Below, piece by piece: positions 25,316 to 33,109 of a stretch of 64,000 nt of DNA (positions within the stretch are counted from its first letter, which is position 1; the number at the start of each line of letters is the position of its first letter). This DNA comes from Lentzea terrae. Its GTDB lineage: Bacteria; Actinomycetota; Actinomycetes; Mycobacteriales; Pseudonocardiaceae. The position numbers and the translations under genes are program-made. Location: NCBI RefSeq assembly GCF_003265345.1, contig NZ_QFWW01000023.1, forward strand, positions 1 through 64,000. Direction: 5' to 3'. Under the pieces are notes generated by a model. The model did not search any database. It saw nothing but the letters and a program-made list of their open reading frames with translations, and was not told where the DNA came from.

Positions 25316-25612
25316 TCACGAGCGTCGTGCGAGCGGGTCCGCCGCCGCGTAAAACCGGCTCCCCTGGTCCACCAGCTGGGTGGCGGCATCCCTGAGCGCC
25401 GCGCGCAGGCGGCCCACCTGCAACGGTGACAGGTAGACGGGGCCGAAGGACGTTCCCTCCACCGCGACGCATCCACGGCCGAGCCGGACCACCACGTTCG
25501 CCTGGCGCCGCTCGTCGACCCCGCCCTCGGCGGTGGGCGACGCCGGTCGCCGGTGCAACCCCAGCCTCATCAACATCGACAACCGCGGCCACCTTCGAAA
25601 GTGATGCCTCAT
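25316..25612 (-). CDS. Small Lsr2-dimerization-like protein, module 1 copy
   Basis: A 98-residue protein from an ATG with GAGGAG upstream. The N-terminus is basic (MRHHFRRWPRLSMLMRLGLHRR). The rest holds a beta-strand region (ANVVVRLGRGCVAVEGTSFGPVYLS) and a helix (PLQVGRLRAALRDAATQL). This is clearly related to the module 2 protein at 48882-49226 (IHLSAAQVDRLRVALRAA) and resembles the Lsr2 N-terminal domain (YEIDLSAAHQEQLRAAL), without a DNA-binding domain. It starts 201 bp after the LuxR gene end and precedes the QueD-like gene by 9 bp. A protein-interaction role is inferred. Confidence 0.65.
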   Translation of the reverse strand: MRHHFRRWPRLSMLMRLGLHRRPASPTAEGGVDERRQANVVVRLGRGCVAVEGTSFGPVYLSPLQVGRLRAALRDAATQLVDQGSRFYAAADPLARRS

Positions 25613-25813
25613 CAACAGCTCCTCGTCGATCCGACCGGGGACGCACACAGCGGAACCGTGGTGGCGAGGAAGGAGAGAAACTCGCCACCACGGCCCCTGG
25701 AGGCGACGGCCTGACGACCGGTGAAGCCCGAAGAACCGGCCGTAACGGGGCACGTCCGTCGCCGTGAATGTGGACCTCGGGACGACGGCCTCATTACGGC
25801 CCCGTCACCTGAG

Positions 25814-26530
25814 TCACCCGGAGGGGTTTCCGCCGCAGCGGGACAGCAGGGACATCTCGAAAGCCTTCGCGACGGCGTGTGCCCGGTCGCGTGCTTCGAG
25901 CTTGCGCAGCACGTGGTTCACGTGCGTGCGAACGGTTTCCGTGCCGATGCCGAGGCAGCCGGCGATCTCCACGGCGGTCCGTCCTTTCGCGACCTGGTGC
26001 AGCACCTCGAGCTCCCGGCGCGACAACGGCTTGCCGCCCTGGGCCACCGCGGACAGTCGCACGGGACCGAAGCAGCCGCGCAGCTGCGGATCGACGAAGC
26101 TGCCGAGATCGACACCGAGCCTGATCGCCGTCACCAGACGGTCGGAGTCCGCCTCGATGGGCACCAGCGACCGTGCCCCGTGCAGACGCGCCCGAGCCAT
26201 CGCTTCGGCGCCTCTGGCCTCCTGACCGATGAGGCCGACGACGATCATGCCGGTGAACAGGCGGGTCAGCAGCTCGCACAGCTTCCAACCAGGATCGCTG
26301 CCGGACGTGATCAGGACCGCGTCCGGCGCTCCTCTGTCGCACAGCTCGACCGCGGCGGGCGCACCGCTCGCCGCGCCGATCCAGGCGAGACCGGGCTCGC
26401 CGGCGACGACGGTCTGGACACCGTTGTGGAACAACGGCACCGAGTCGACGAGCGCGACACGGAGTGGTCTGTCGCGGTTCTGCCGGCAGGTGTCGAGCCT
26501 GGCCTCGGCCAACGGCTGCGTCACGTTCAC
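25814..26530 (-). CDS. LuxR-type regulator with aspartate-less receiver (module 1)
   Basis: A 238-residue regulator. The receiver-like part (about 25-150) has LRVALVDSVPLFHNGVQTVV but, at the phospho-acceptor position, PDAVLITSGSDPGW: Thr instead of Asp. The LuxR domain (about 165-230) reads LSRRELEVLHQVAKGRTAVEIAGCLGIGTETVRTHVNHVLRKL. The GTG start overlaps the previous gene's stop (GTGA), fixing it. It is a close paralogue of 49258-49938. It probably responds to something other than Asp phosphorylation, such as a ligand or a partner protein (for example the stand-alone receiver at 27250). Confidence 0.88.
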   Translation of the reverse strand: MNVTQPLAEARLDTCRQNRDRPLRVALVDSVPLFHNGVQTVVAGEPGLAWIGAASGAPAAVELCDRGAPDAVLITSGSDPGWKLCELLTRLFTGMIVVGLIGQEARGAEAMARARLHGARSLVPIEADSDRLVTAIRLGVDLGSFVDPQLRGCFGPVRLSAVAQGGKPLSRRELEVLHQVAKGRTAVEIAGCLGIGTETVRTHVNHVLRKLEARDRAHAVAKAFEMSLLSRCGGNPSG

Positions 26531-27054
26531 CCGCAACGCACCGGCGGGCCGGGCCGGAATTCCTCGTGCCCTTCTCGATTCGAACCGGACCGTCCAGGCC
26601 GGACGTCCACCGACATGCTGGCGGCCGGTGGTTCCTTCGGTGCCTCCTGCTGCTCCGGGCCGCGCGCGGTGACACAAGGCTTGGCGTCCAAGGCTTCGCT
26701 GACCGTCTCCTGCGGCACGGCGATCGCCGGCTGTTCGACGGAGGAGGCGGTCACGACCGCGTCCGGCACCGCCGCCGCAGCCGGTTCGGGCACAGCCCGC
26801 TCCGGACGCACCGGAATCGCCACCGTCGTCGTCACGGACACGGTTTGCGGCTCGTCGGCGCCGACACTCTGCATCACGTTCGCGACCGCGTCGGGTGCCT
26901 TGGTGAAGGAGTCGAACGACGCCCCTGCCAGTATTGCGAGCGGCACGACCAGAGCACCTACGAGTCCCCTCTTCGTGCAGTCACCGCATCTGGAGCGCAC
27001 CTCCTTCTTCGGTCGCACCAATCGATGTTTGCCCGCTGCCTTCCGGCGCGACAT
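26527..27054 (-). CDS. Single-TM protein with Pro/Val/Ala-rich exported part
   Basis: A 175-residue protein. A basic N-terminus with a CGDC motif (RSRCGDCTKR, about 21-29) precedes a TM (about 30-47, GLVGALVVPLAILAGASF). An extracellular low-complexity region follows, rich in Pro, Val, Ala and Glu, with one Cys (PCVTARG). GGGAG precedes the ATG at 27054; the frame extends 15 codons further upstream but without a ribosome-binding site. Its stop overlaps the LuxR start by 4 bp, so the two are co-translated: a plausible membrane partner that signals to the aspartate-less regulator through the cytoplasmic CGDC tail. No family recognised. Confidence 0.7.
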   Translation of the reverse strand: MSRRKAAGKHRLVRPKKEVRSRCGDCTKRGLVGALVVPLAILAGASFDSFTKAPDAVANVMQSVGADEPQTVSVTTTVAIPVRPERAVPEPAAAAVPDAVVTASSVEQPAIAVPQETVSEALDAKPCVTARGPEQQEAPKEPPAASMSVDVRPGRSGSNREGHEEFRPGPPVRCG

Positions 27055-27249
27055 GCCGACTCCCTCATCGTGTGAATCATCGCGCGTTGATCGACGCACA
27101 ACGTTTGATGACCTTGGTGAGCGAGCTGCTTACGCGGGAGGCCAGGAGTTCACCGGAGCGGGCGAACTTCGGTGGACACGCGTAAGTGGACCGCGAAGCC
27201 GGTGTCTACCAACGTCGTTGCCATGAGGCGTGACAGGAGGAGACCAGTC

Positions 27250-27675
27250 GTGATCAGTACCATGCCGGCCCGTGTGTTGCGGGTCGCCGTGATCAGCTCC
27301 GCTTCGTCGCTGGAGCGGGGCGTCGCCCCGATCATCCGGGAGAGCCGCGAGCTGGCGTGGATCGGCTCGGCGTCCGACAGCGACTCCGCGATCCATCTGT
27401 GCCAGGTGGACAGTCCGGACGTGTTGCTGGTCGACTCGGCGAGCGACCCGCGGTGGGACCTGTCTCTGTTGCTGACGGCGATGTTCCCGGACCTGGTGAT
27501 CGTCGCGCTGTTGCGCAGGAACACCCGCAACTCGGTGGCCGCGGCGTGGGCCCGCTTGCACGGCGTCCGCGGCATCGTCGGGCTCAACGCGGACGCCGAG
27601 GCGCTGCTGACCACGATCCGCACGACTGTCCAGTCCGGACAGTTCGTGCACCCGGACGCGATCAGCACCACCTGA
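27250..27675 (+). CDS. Stand-alone receiver-like protein, paralogous to the LuxR receivers
   Basis: A 141-residue protein matching only the receiver half of the neighbouring LuxR proteins (LRVAVISSASSLERGVAPIIRESRELAWIGSAS). Unlike them it keeps Asp at the phospho-acceptor position (PDVLLVDSASDPRW). The first acidic residue of the usual pair is replaced by Ile-Ser. There is no output domain. The GTG start has AGGAGG 9 bp upstream and is divergent from the membrane-protein gene at 27054. It could compete with or dimerize with the LuxR proteins. It ends 11 bp from the end of the convergent surface-protein gene. Confidence 0.75.
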   Translation: MISTMPARVLRVAVISSASSLERGVAPIIRESRELAWIGSASDSDSAIHLCQVDSPDVLLVDSASDPRWDLSLLLTAMFPDLVIVALLRRNTRNSVAAAWARLHGVRGIVGLNADAEALLTTIRTTVQSGQFVHPDAISTT

Positions 27676-27686
27676 CGCACCGTTCG

Positions 27687-30083
27687 TCACGCTGCCTGGC
27701 GGCGGCGAGCAGCGAACACGAGCAGGATTCCCGCAAGGAGCAACGCGACGCCCACACCGCAGAGCGACCTGAGGTCCATGCCGGTCGCGGCGAGTTCGTC
27801 GACGGGAAACGGCATACAGGTGTCGGTGGTCAGCGCGGTCCCGCCGACGGTCACCGTGGCCTCGCTCCGCATGCCGCTGCCACCCTCCGCCGGACCAGGT
27901 GCGCACGCCGGCCCGCCGGCATCGGCTTCATCGGGCGCGACACGCACGGTGGCGACGTAGCTGTGGCCCGCACCCGACGCGAGACGCACGCCGCGGGCGA
28001 TCCAGGCGTCCGAGCGGCCGTTCCAGCTCGGGTTCGTGGGAGCCGCGTCAGGACTCATCCGCACCACCAGATCGGTCGCCTCTGTCCCGGCGCCGAGGCG
28101 AAGCCGGTCGTCCAGGTCGTAGGTGATGTCGGCAGTGCCGCGGTTCACCACGGTGATCCGGTAGTCCACGACGACGGCACCGTCCGGCTCGCGCCTCGGC
28201 GAGCCGGGCAGCACCTCCTCGGTGATCGTCGCCCCGGGGAACGGAGCGCACGCGCCGGCGGTGCGCACGACGCCGTCGACCACCACCGCGGCGGTGTTCA
28301 GCGCACCTGTGCCCTCCTCGTCGTGATCGAGCGCGCAGTCGAACGACTCGGCACGCGCGTTGGCCGGAGGCGCCGCGACGACCTTCACGGGGTAGACGTG
28401 CCGTTCTCCCACCGCCAGCGGAACGCCGGTGCGCACGACGGGCTGGAGAGCACCGTTCCACTCCGGCGCGCCGTCGATCACCGCGGAGCGGATCGTGGTG
28501 CCCACGCCGTACCTCAGCGTGTCGTGGAGGCTGTACGTGGCCGGCGCCGTTCCCTCGTTGGCGACGGTGATCCGGTAGCTGATCTCGTAGTGGCCGTCGC
28601 CGAGCGGAGTCGTGCGGACGACGTCCTCGGCCACCGAGACGCCGGTGAGCGCACCACACGCCACAGCCTGTTCCGTGACGCTGTTGGTGAACATCGTCGC
28701 GACGTTGCGGAGACCGGTCGTGCTCTCGTCCGGATCGACGACGCAGTCCGCCGCCTTGCCGGTGGCCGCGAACGCCAGCGTCACCGTGACGCGGTAGACG
28801 TGGGTGTCACCGCCGTCGATCCGCGCACCTGAAACCAGCTCGCCGGATCCGCCCCATCCGCTGTCCGGCATCGGAGTGTCGCCCACCGCGGTCACCACGG
28901 CCTCGTCGACCTCGACTCCGGGTCCGAACCGGAGGTCGTCGGACAGGTCGTAGTGGCCCGCTCCGGCACCGATGTTGGTCACCGCGATCTCGTAAACCGC
29001 GGTGTGAGCCCCGGCCTCGTGCGGATCGAGCGCGGTCATCGTCTGCCTGATCGACAAGACGGGTGCCTCGGCGCACGCCCAAGCCGTGCGGGGCATGCCG
29101 TGGCTCGTCGCGATCGTGCGGCCGAGGAACCCGGATCCGGGTTCCTCGGCATCGACCAGGCAGTCGGTGCTGCTGTTCGTCGCGTGCACGACGTTGACCA
29201 CGTACACGACCGTGAGCAGATAGGTGTCACGTTCCCCGGCGCCGATGGTGACGTCGCTCGCGATCTGCTGGTCGTCGGCGCCGTTCCAGCGGGGATTCGC
29301 CGTCGTGGTGGCCGACACCACGCTGATGCCCTCGCCGGGCAGGAGTTCTTCGGTCAGGTCGTAGGTCGTCGGCACGGCGCCGGAGTTCTCCACGTCGATC
29401 TCGTAGACGACGGTGACCGTGGCGTCGCCGTTCGCCTTCGGCCAGCCGGACGGCACCGTTTTCGTGACCGAGACGTGGGCGATGGCGGCACACGCGGTGG
29501 CGCTCTTCACGACGCCGTTGCTCGTGACCTTGGCGGTGTTCCGCGTCCCGGTTCCGCTCTCGCCGGAATCCAGCGAGCAGTCCAGCGCACCAGGAGCCGG
29601 GTCGTGCGGCGGCGCGGCGACCACGGTCACCGTGTAGGCGTGGCTCGAGTTGCCGTCAATCGGCACGTTCCCCGCGACGAGGGCGTCGTTCGTGCCGTCC
29701 CACCCCGTGCTCGGCCCCGCGGCGGACGGAGCGACGACGTCCGCGCGGATCAACTCCACGCCGGTGCCGTACTCCAGGGAGTCGGCCAGATCGTAGCGAG
29801 CGGCACCCGCGCCGTCGTTCGTCACCGTGATCTCGTACGTGATCGTGTAGGTGCCGTCGCGGTTCGGCACGGTGGCGGTCACACCCTTGGTGACGGAGAT
29901 CGCGTGAGGGTTGCCGACGACGGCCTTCTCCCCGAAGAACGGCTGCGGCGATCGGAGGTGTGTGTCAGCGGGTCCGGCGAACCTGTCAGCTTGCTGAGCC
30001 GACAGCGCGAGCGGCGGGCTGACCGCGGTGCCGAGCAGCAGGGTTACCGCGCAGGCTCCAGCCAGCCGTGTCCAACAGGACAT
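27687..30083 (-). CDS. Wall-anchored surface protein with five DUF11-like repeats and LAATG signal
   Basis: A 798-residue exported protein. The signal peptide is about 1-30. Five repeats of about 135-145 residues follow, each with a YEITVTNxGxGxxxYDLxDxLxxGxGV core and one pair of Cys near its end (LDCSL...ACA type), like DUF11/CARDB beta-sandwich repeats. The C-terminus is DELAATGMDLR, a hydrophobic helix and RRRQ: a LAXTG signal for class E sortase. GGAGGA precedes the ATG. It is likely displayed on peptidoglycan as a stalk. It sits at the edge of module 1; a different five-repeat protein sits at the edge of module 2. No sortase gene lies in this window. Confidence 0.85.
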   Translation of the reverse strand: MSCWTRLAGACAVTLLLGTAVSPPLALSAQQADRFAGPADTHLRSPQPFFGEKAVVGNPHAISVTKGVTATVPNRDGTYTITYEITVTNDGAGAARYDLADSLEYGTGVELIRADVVAPSAAGPSTGWDGTNDALVAGNVPIDGNSSHAYTVTVVAAPPHDPAPGALDCSLDSGESGTGTRNTAKVTSNGVVKSATACAAIAHVSVTKTVPSGWPKANGDATVTVVYEIDVENSGAVPTTYDLTEELLPGEGISVVSATTTANPRWNGADDQQIASDVTIGAGERDTYLLTVVYVVNVVHATNSSTDCLVDAEEPGSGFLGRTIATSHGMPRTAWACAEAPVLSIRQTMTALDPHEAGAHTAVYEIAVTNIGAGAGHYDLSDDLRFGPGVEVDEAVVTAVGDTPMPDSGWGGSGELVSGARIDGGDTHVYRVTVTLAFAATGKAADCVVDPDESTTGLRNVATMFTNSVTEQAVACGALTGVSVAEDVVRTTPLGDGHYEISYRITVANEGTAPATYSLHDTLRYGVGTTIRSAVIDGAPEWNGALQPVVRTGVPLAVGERHVYPVKVVAAPPANARAESFDCALDHDEEGTGALNTAAVVVDGVVRTAGACAPFPGATITEEVLPGSPRREPDGAVVVDYRITVVNRGTADITYDLDDRLRLGAGTEATDLVVRMSPDAAPTNPSWNGRSDAWIARGVRLASGAGHSYVATVRVAPDEADAGGPACAPGPAEGGSGMRSEATVTVGGTALTTDTCMPFPVDELAATGMDLRSLCGVGVALLLAGILLVFAARRRQAA

Positions 30084-30167
30084 CAGTACTTCCTCCAGTG
30101 ATCACACCTCGGTTCTTCTGAATGCAGACCCCTGAGAGGAAAGGGATGACGCGTAAAAACGCGATCT

Positions 30168-30179
30168 CACGAATTCGTG
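30168..30179. promoter_or_regulatory. Perfect 12-bp palindrome CACGAATTCGTG
   Basis: Lies in the divergent region between the LAATG surface-protein gene and the gene at 30226. A second short inverted repeat (CGCGT-AAAA-ACGCG, 30150-30163) adjoins it. It is a likely operator for one or both divergent promoters. Confidence 0.45.
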
Positions 30180-30225
30180 TGAAAAAGGGCTGATGACCTG
30201 GGCAGATGAGGTGAGAATGCCCCGT

Positions 30226-30708
30226 GTGATGGCGAACCCAGCTGAGTTGACCGGCACGTTCGTGGTGGCCGTGGGTGAACGGCAACGCACGCCTTTCCTG
30301 GTCTTCTACAGCGATGAACGCGAATACGAGCTGCGTCTCGACCTCAGCACCCACTGGCGGGTGCGGTTCGACGGCACGGAGGCGTGCGCATTCCTCGGCG
30401 AGGACTACCGATGGCGGCTCGGTCTGTCCGGCAAGTACAGAAGTGTCCGGCCGCACCACCTGGAAGTGCTGTCACGGCTGAGCGGGATGACCGTGGACGA
30501 GGCGCGCAGGGACAGCGACGCCGCGTTGCGGATCACGTTCTCCGACAACGTCGTGGGCAAGACCCATCTCACCGTCACCGACGAACGGCGGTGGGCATCG
30601 GACACGCCGTGGCACCTGGTCCGCTGCCAGGACACGTCGGTGGAGGTCGCGTGGCGGCTGTGCGCACTCGACACCGCCGTCCCCACAGGACGTCACGCGG
30701 CCCGATGA
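30226..30708 (+). CDS. Hypothetical protein at head of flippase operon
   Basis: A soluble protein of 160 residues from GTG 30226, with GAGGTGAG 10 bp upstream; ATG codons at 30193, 30217 and 30229 are alternative starts. No signal, TM or known motif. It is rich in Arg, Asp and Trp, with an alternating beta-strand look (FVVAVGERQRTPFLVFYSDEREYELRLDL). The stop overlaps the wzx start (ATGA), so it is co-translated with the flippase and may be a polysaccharide-export accessory or regulator. Function unknown. Confidence 0.65.
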   Translation: MMANPAELTGTFVVAVGERQRTPFLVFYSDEREYELRLDLSTHWRVRFDGTEACAFLGEDYRWRLGLSGKYRSVRPHHLEVLSRLSGMTVDEARRDSDAALRITFSDNVVGKTHLTVTDERRWASDTPWHLVRCQDTSVEVAWRLCALDTAVPTGRHAAR

Positions 30709-31943
30709 CACGTCTCGGGCAGCTGATGACGATCTCCGGCACCAGCGCCGCGCAGCTCGCCTTCAACGCGGGTGCCGCCCTCGTCGCAACCCGTGTGCTG
30801 GGCCCGGATGAGCGCGGGATCATGGTGCTCGGCATGACGATCGGCAGCCTCTGCGCATTGCTCGGCGGATTCGGCACCGGATCGGCGTTCCGACGGCAGT
30901 TCTGCCTCGCCGGCGGGAACCGGCCGGCACTGACGTCCGCGTACACACGGTGTTCCACCGCGGGAGCACTGTCGGCGGCGCTGCTGGGTGTGGCGAGCAC
31001 CGCCGCCTCCGCCCCGCTGATCGACGCCGCACTGGCCAGCCCGCCGTTTCTCCTCGCGGTCGGGTGCTACTCCGCTGGACAGGTGGTCGTCGGTCAGGTG
31101 GTCGACGCGTGGTTCGCCGACGGCCGGTTCCACCGCGGTGGAGTGACCGCGGCGGTGACGAGCGCGGGCGGACTCGCCGGCGTGGTGCTGGCATCGGGCG
31201 CCGAAAGCGCCACGTCCCTCCTGCTCGCTCAGGCAGCCGGTGTCGCCGTGCTGGTGGTGGCCGAAGTCGCGGGGTTGCGGCGTGGTGGGTTGCTGAGCTG
31301 GGTGCCGGTCTCCGCCGGCACCGTCACCGGGCTGATGCGTCTCGGTGCGCCGACGCTCGGACTGTCCATCGGCCTCGTCGTCGTGCTGCGCGCGGACCGG
31401 TACGTCATCGGGCTCACGGCGGGCACGGCGGCGGTCGGCATCTACTCGCTCGCGGCCACGCTCGGCGAGATCCCGCGGATGCTTTCGGCAGCACTCGGGC
31501 AGCTGTGCCTGCGCGACATCTCCCTCGGCCGGGGCGCGCCCAACCTGGTCAGAACGACCTTGCTCGCGGTCGCGACCACCGCCGTGGCAGGTCTGCTCGT
31601 GGCCCTCGCGGCGTGGTTGCTCGTGGTTCCGCTCTTCGGGCAGGAGTTCGGCAGCGCCCGTGAGCTGCTGGTGGTGCTCGTCGCCGCAGAGGTGTGCTTC
31701 GCGCCGTTCGTGGTCGCGAGCCGCGGCCTGATCGGCGGCGGGTGGACCACGGCGGCGGGCGTTCTCGGCGCAACGGGCGCGGCCGGCGCGATCGGTGTTT
31801 ACGGTGTCACCGGCTCGCTGGGCGGTGCCATCGGGGTCGCCGTGGGATCCGTTGTCCTGTACGGAGCACTGTCCACCGCGGCGTGGACGATGCTGCGGCG
31901 GCGTGTCTCAGCGGCTGGAGTTGACCAGCTGGGCGGCCGGTGA
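30705..31943 (+). CDS. wzx: Wzx-type polysaccharide flippase (MOP superfamily)
   Basis: A 412-residue polytopic membrane protein with about 12 hydrophobic segments from the N-terminus (LMTISGTSAAQLAFNAGAALVATRVLGPDERG, typical of the MATE/Wzx fold). It would move lipid-linked repeat units across the membrane for the Wzy polymerase. The ATG overlaps the upstream gene by 4 bp. Its 3' end overlaps the convergent pglD-like gene by 36 bp. It is the only flippase in the exopolysaccharide locus, though encoded on the opposite strand from most of it. Confidence 0.85.
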   Translation: MTRLGQLMTISGTSAAQLAFNAGAALVATRVLGPDERGIMVLGMTIGSLCALLGGFGTGSAFRRQFCLAGGNRPALTSAYTRCSTAGALSAALLGVASTAASAPLIDAALASPPFLLAVGCYSAGQVVVGQVVDAWFADGRFHRGGVTAAVTSAGGLAGVVLASGAESATSLLLAQAAGVAVLVVAEVAGLRRGGLLSWVPVSAGTVTGLMRLGAPTLGLSIGLVVVLRADRYVIGLTAGTAAVGIYSLAATLGEIPRMLSAALGQLCLRDISLGRGAPNLVRTTLLAVATTAVAGLLVALAAWLLVVPLFGQEFGSARELLVVLVAAEVCFAPFVVASRGLIGGGWTTAAGVLGATGAAGAIGVYGVTGSLGGAIGVAVGSVVLYGALSTAAWTMLRRRVSAAGVDQLGGR

Positions 31944-32522
31944 CCCGACGACCACCGTCCCCGGTAGCACGTCGCGAGTCACGACCGCCCCGGCGCCCAC
32001 CAAGGCTCCCGCGCCGACAGTGCGACCTTGCAGCACGACCGCGCCCGATCCCACCGTGACCCCGGTCTCGAGCCGGACGTTCCCGGCCACGTTGGCTCCT
32101 GGCAGCACGGTCACGTAGTCCTCCAGTTCGGTGTCGTGCCCCACCGTGGCGTTGTAGTGCACCTGGCAGTGCACACCGATCTCGGCACCGCTCGAGATCG
32201 TCGTGTTGGCGTGCACGATGAGGCCGTCTCCCAAGATGGTGCACGGACCGATCACCGCGCTCGGGTGGATCAGGCTGCCCGGTCGCAAGCACAGCTCGTC
32301 GAGCAGCCGGGACATCTTCACGCGTGCGTCCGGGTCCGCGATCGCGACCACGTACAGCGCCCCTGCGTCCGTTTCCTCCGGCAGGCACACGAGATGCGCT
32401 CGAACGAACCGACCGGCCGCGACGTCGTCCACGAACGCGGTGACCTCCTGCCCCAGAGCGACGCAGATGTCCAACGCCTCCCGGCCCGCACCACCGGCGC
32501 CGGCGATGTAGAAGTACGTCAT
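31908..32522 (-). CDS. PglD/NeuD-type sugar O/N-acetyltransferase
   Basis: A 204-residue enzyme. The Rossmann-like N-terminal nucleotide-sugar binding part (MTYFYIAGAGGAGREALDICVALG) is followed by a left-handed beta-helix of hexapeptide repeats from about residue 85 (LIHPSAVIGPCTILGDGLIVHANTTISSG). The likely catalytic His is in ATVGHDTELEDYV. Family members acetylate UDP-4-amino sugars with acetyl-CoA. Adjacent pglC-, pglE- and pglF-like genes suggest the bacillosamine pathway. It is the last gene of the minus-strand polysaccharide operon. Confidence 0.88.
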   Translation of the reverse strand: MTYFYIAGAGGAGREALDICVALGQEVTAFVDDVAAGRFVRAHLVCLPEETDAGALYVVAIADPDARVKMSRLLDELCLRPGSLIHPSAVIGPCTILGDGLIVHANTTISSGAEIGVHCQVHYNATVGHDTELEDYVTVLPGANVAGNVRLETGVTVGSGAVVLQGRTVGAGALVGAGAVVTRDVLPGTVVVGSPAAQLVNSSR

Positions 32523-32536
32523 ACCGCCTCCTCAGC

Positions 32537-33109
32537 TCAGGGAAATCCGGGGTTGAGCCCGCCGGCTCCCGTGATTCCGCATGGCCGCAACACCTGCCGG
32601 ATCGTCCGCAGGATGATCAACAGGTCCAGCCGTGCGCTTCGGTTCTCCAGGTACCACAGGTCGAGTTCAATGCGTTCAGGCCAGCTCAAGGCGTTGCGCC
32701 CGCTCACCTGAGCCCATCCGGTGAGGCCGGGCCGGACCGAGAGCCGCTCTCGCTGACGCGGGCTGTAGTGGCGGGTTTGTTCCGGCAGAGTCGGCCGCGG
32801 GCCGATGAGGCTCATCTCACCGCGCAGGACGTTCACCAGCTGCGGCAGTTCATCCAGACTCGTGCGGCGCAACACCGCGCCCAGTTCGGTCTCCCGCTCC
32901 CGATCGGGCTGCCCCGGCCACTGCGGCGGTCGCATGGTGCGGAACTTGACGATGAAGAACTCCGCTCCGTGCAGTCCGCTGCGGCGTTGCCGGAACAGCA
33001 CTGGTGGTCCCAGCCGACAGCGGACCAGTACGGCCACCACGACGAGCACCGGTGCGAGCACCGCGAGTCCTGCCGCCGCGACCACGACGTCCACCACGCG
33101 CCGGATCAT
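32537..33109 (-). CDS. Initiating phosphoglycosyl transferase (PglC-like)
   Basis: A 190-residue bacterial sugar transferase of the small (single membrane helix) class. It has an N-terminal hydrophobic re-entrant helix (about 5-28), FIVKFRTM, the catalytic Asp-Glu in RTSLDELPQLVNVL, GEMSLIGPRP and RPGLTGWAQVSGRN. It transfers a sugar-1-phosphate to undecaprenyl phosphate to start the repeat unit. The ATG overlaps the aminotransferase stop (ATGA), fixing the start. The length matches PglC rather than the larger WcaJ type. Confidence 0.9.
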   Translation of the reverse strand: MIRRVVDVVVAAAGLAVLAPVLVVVAVLVRCRLGPPVLFRQRRSGLHGAEFFIVKFRTMRPPQWPGQPDRERETELGAVLRRTSLDELPQLVNVLRGEMSLIGPRPTLPEQTRHYSPRQRERLSVRPGLTGWAQVSGRNALSWPERIELDLWYLENRSARLDLLIILRTIRQVLRPCGITGAGGLNPGFP

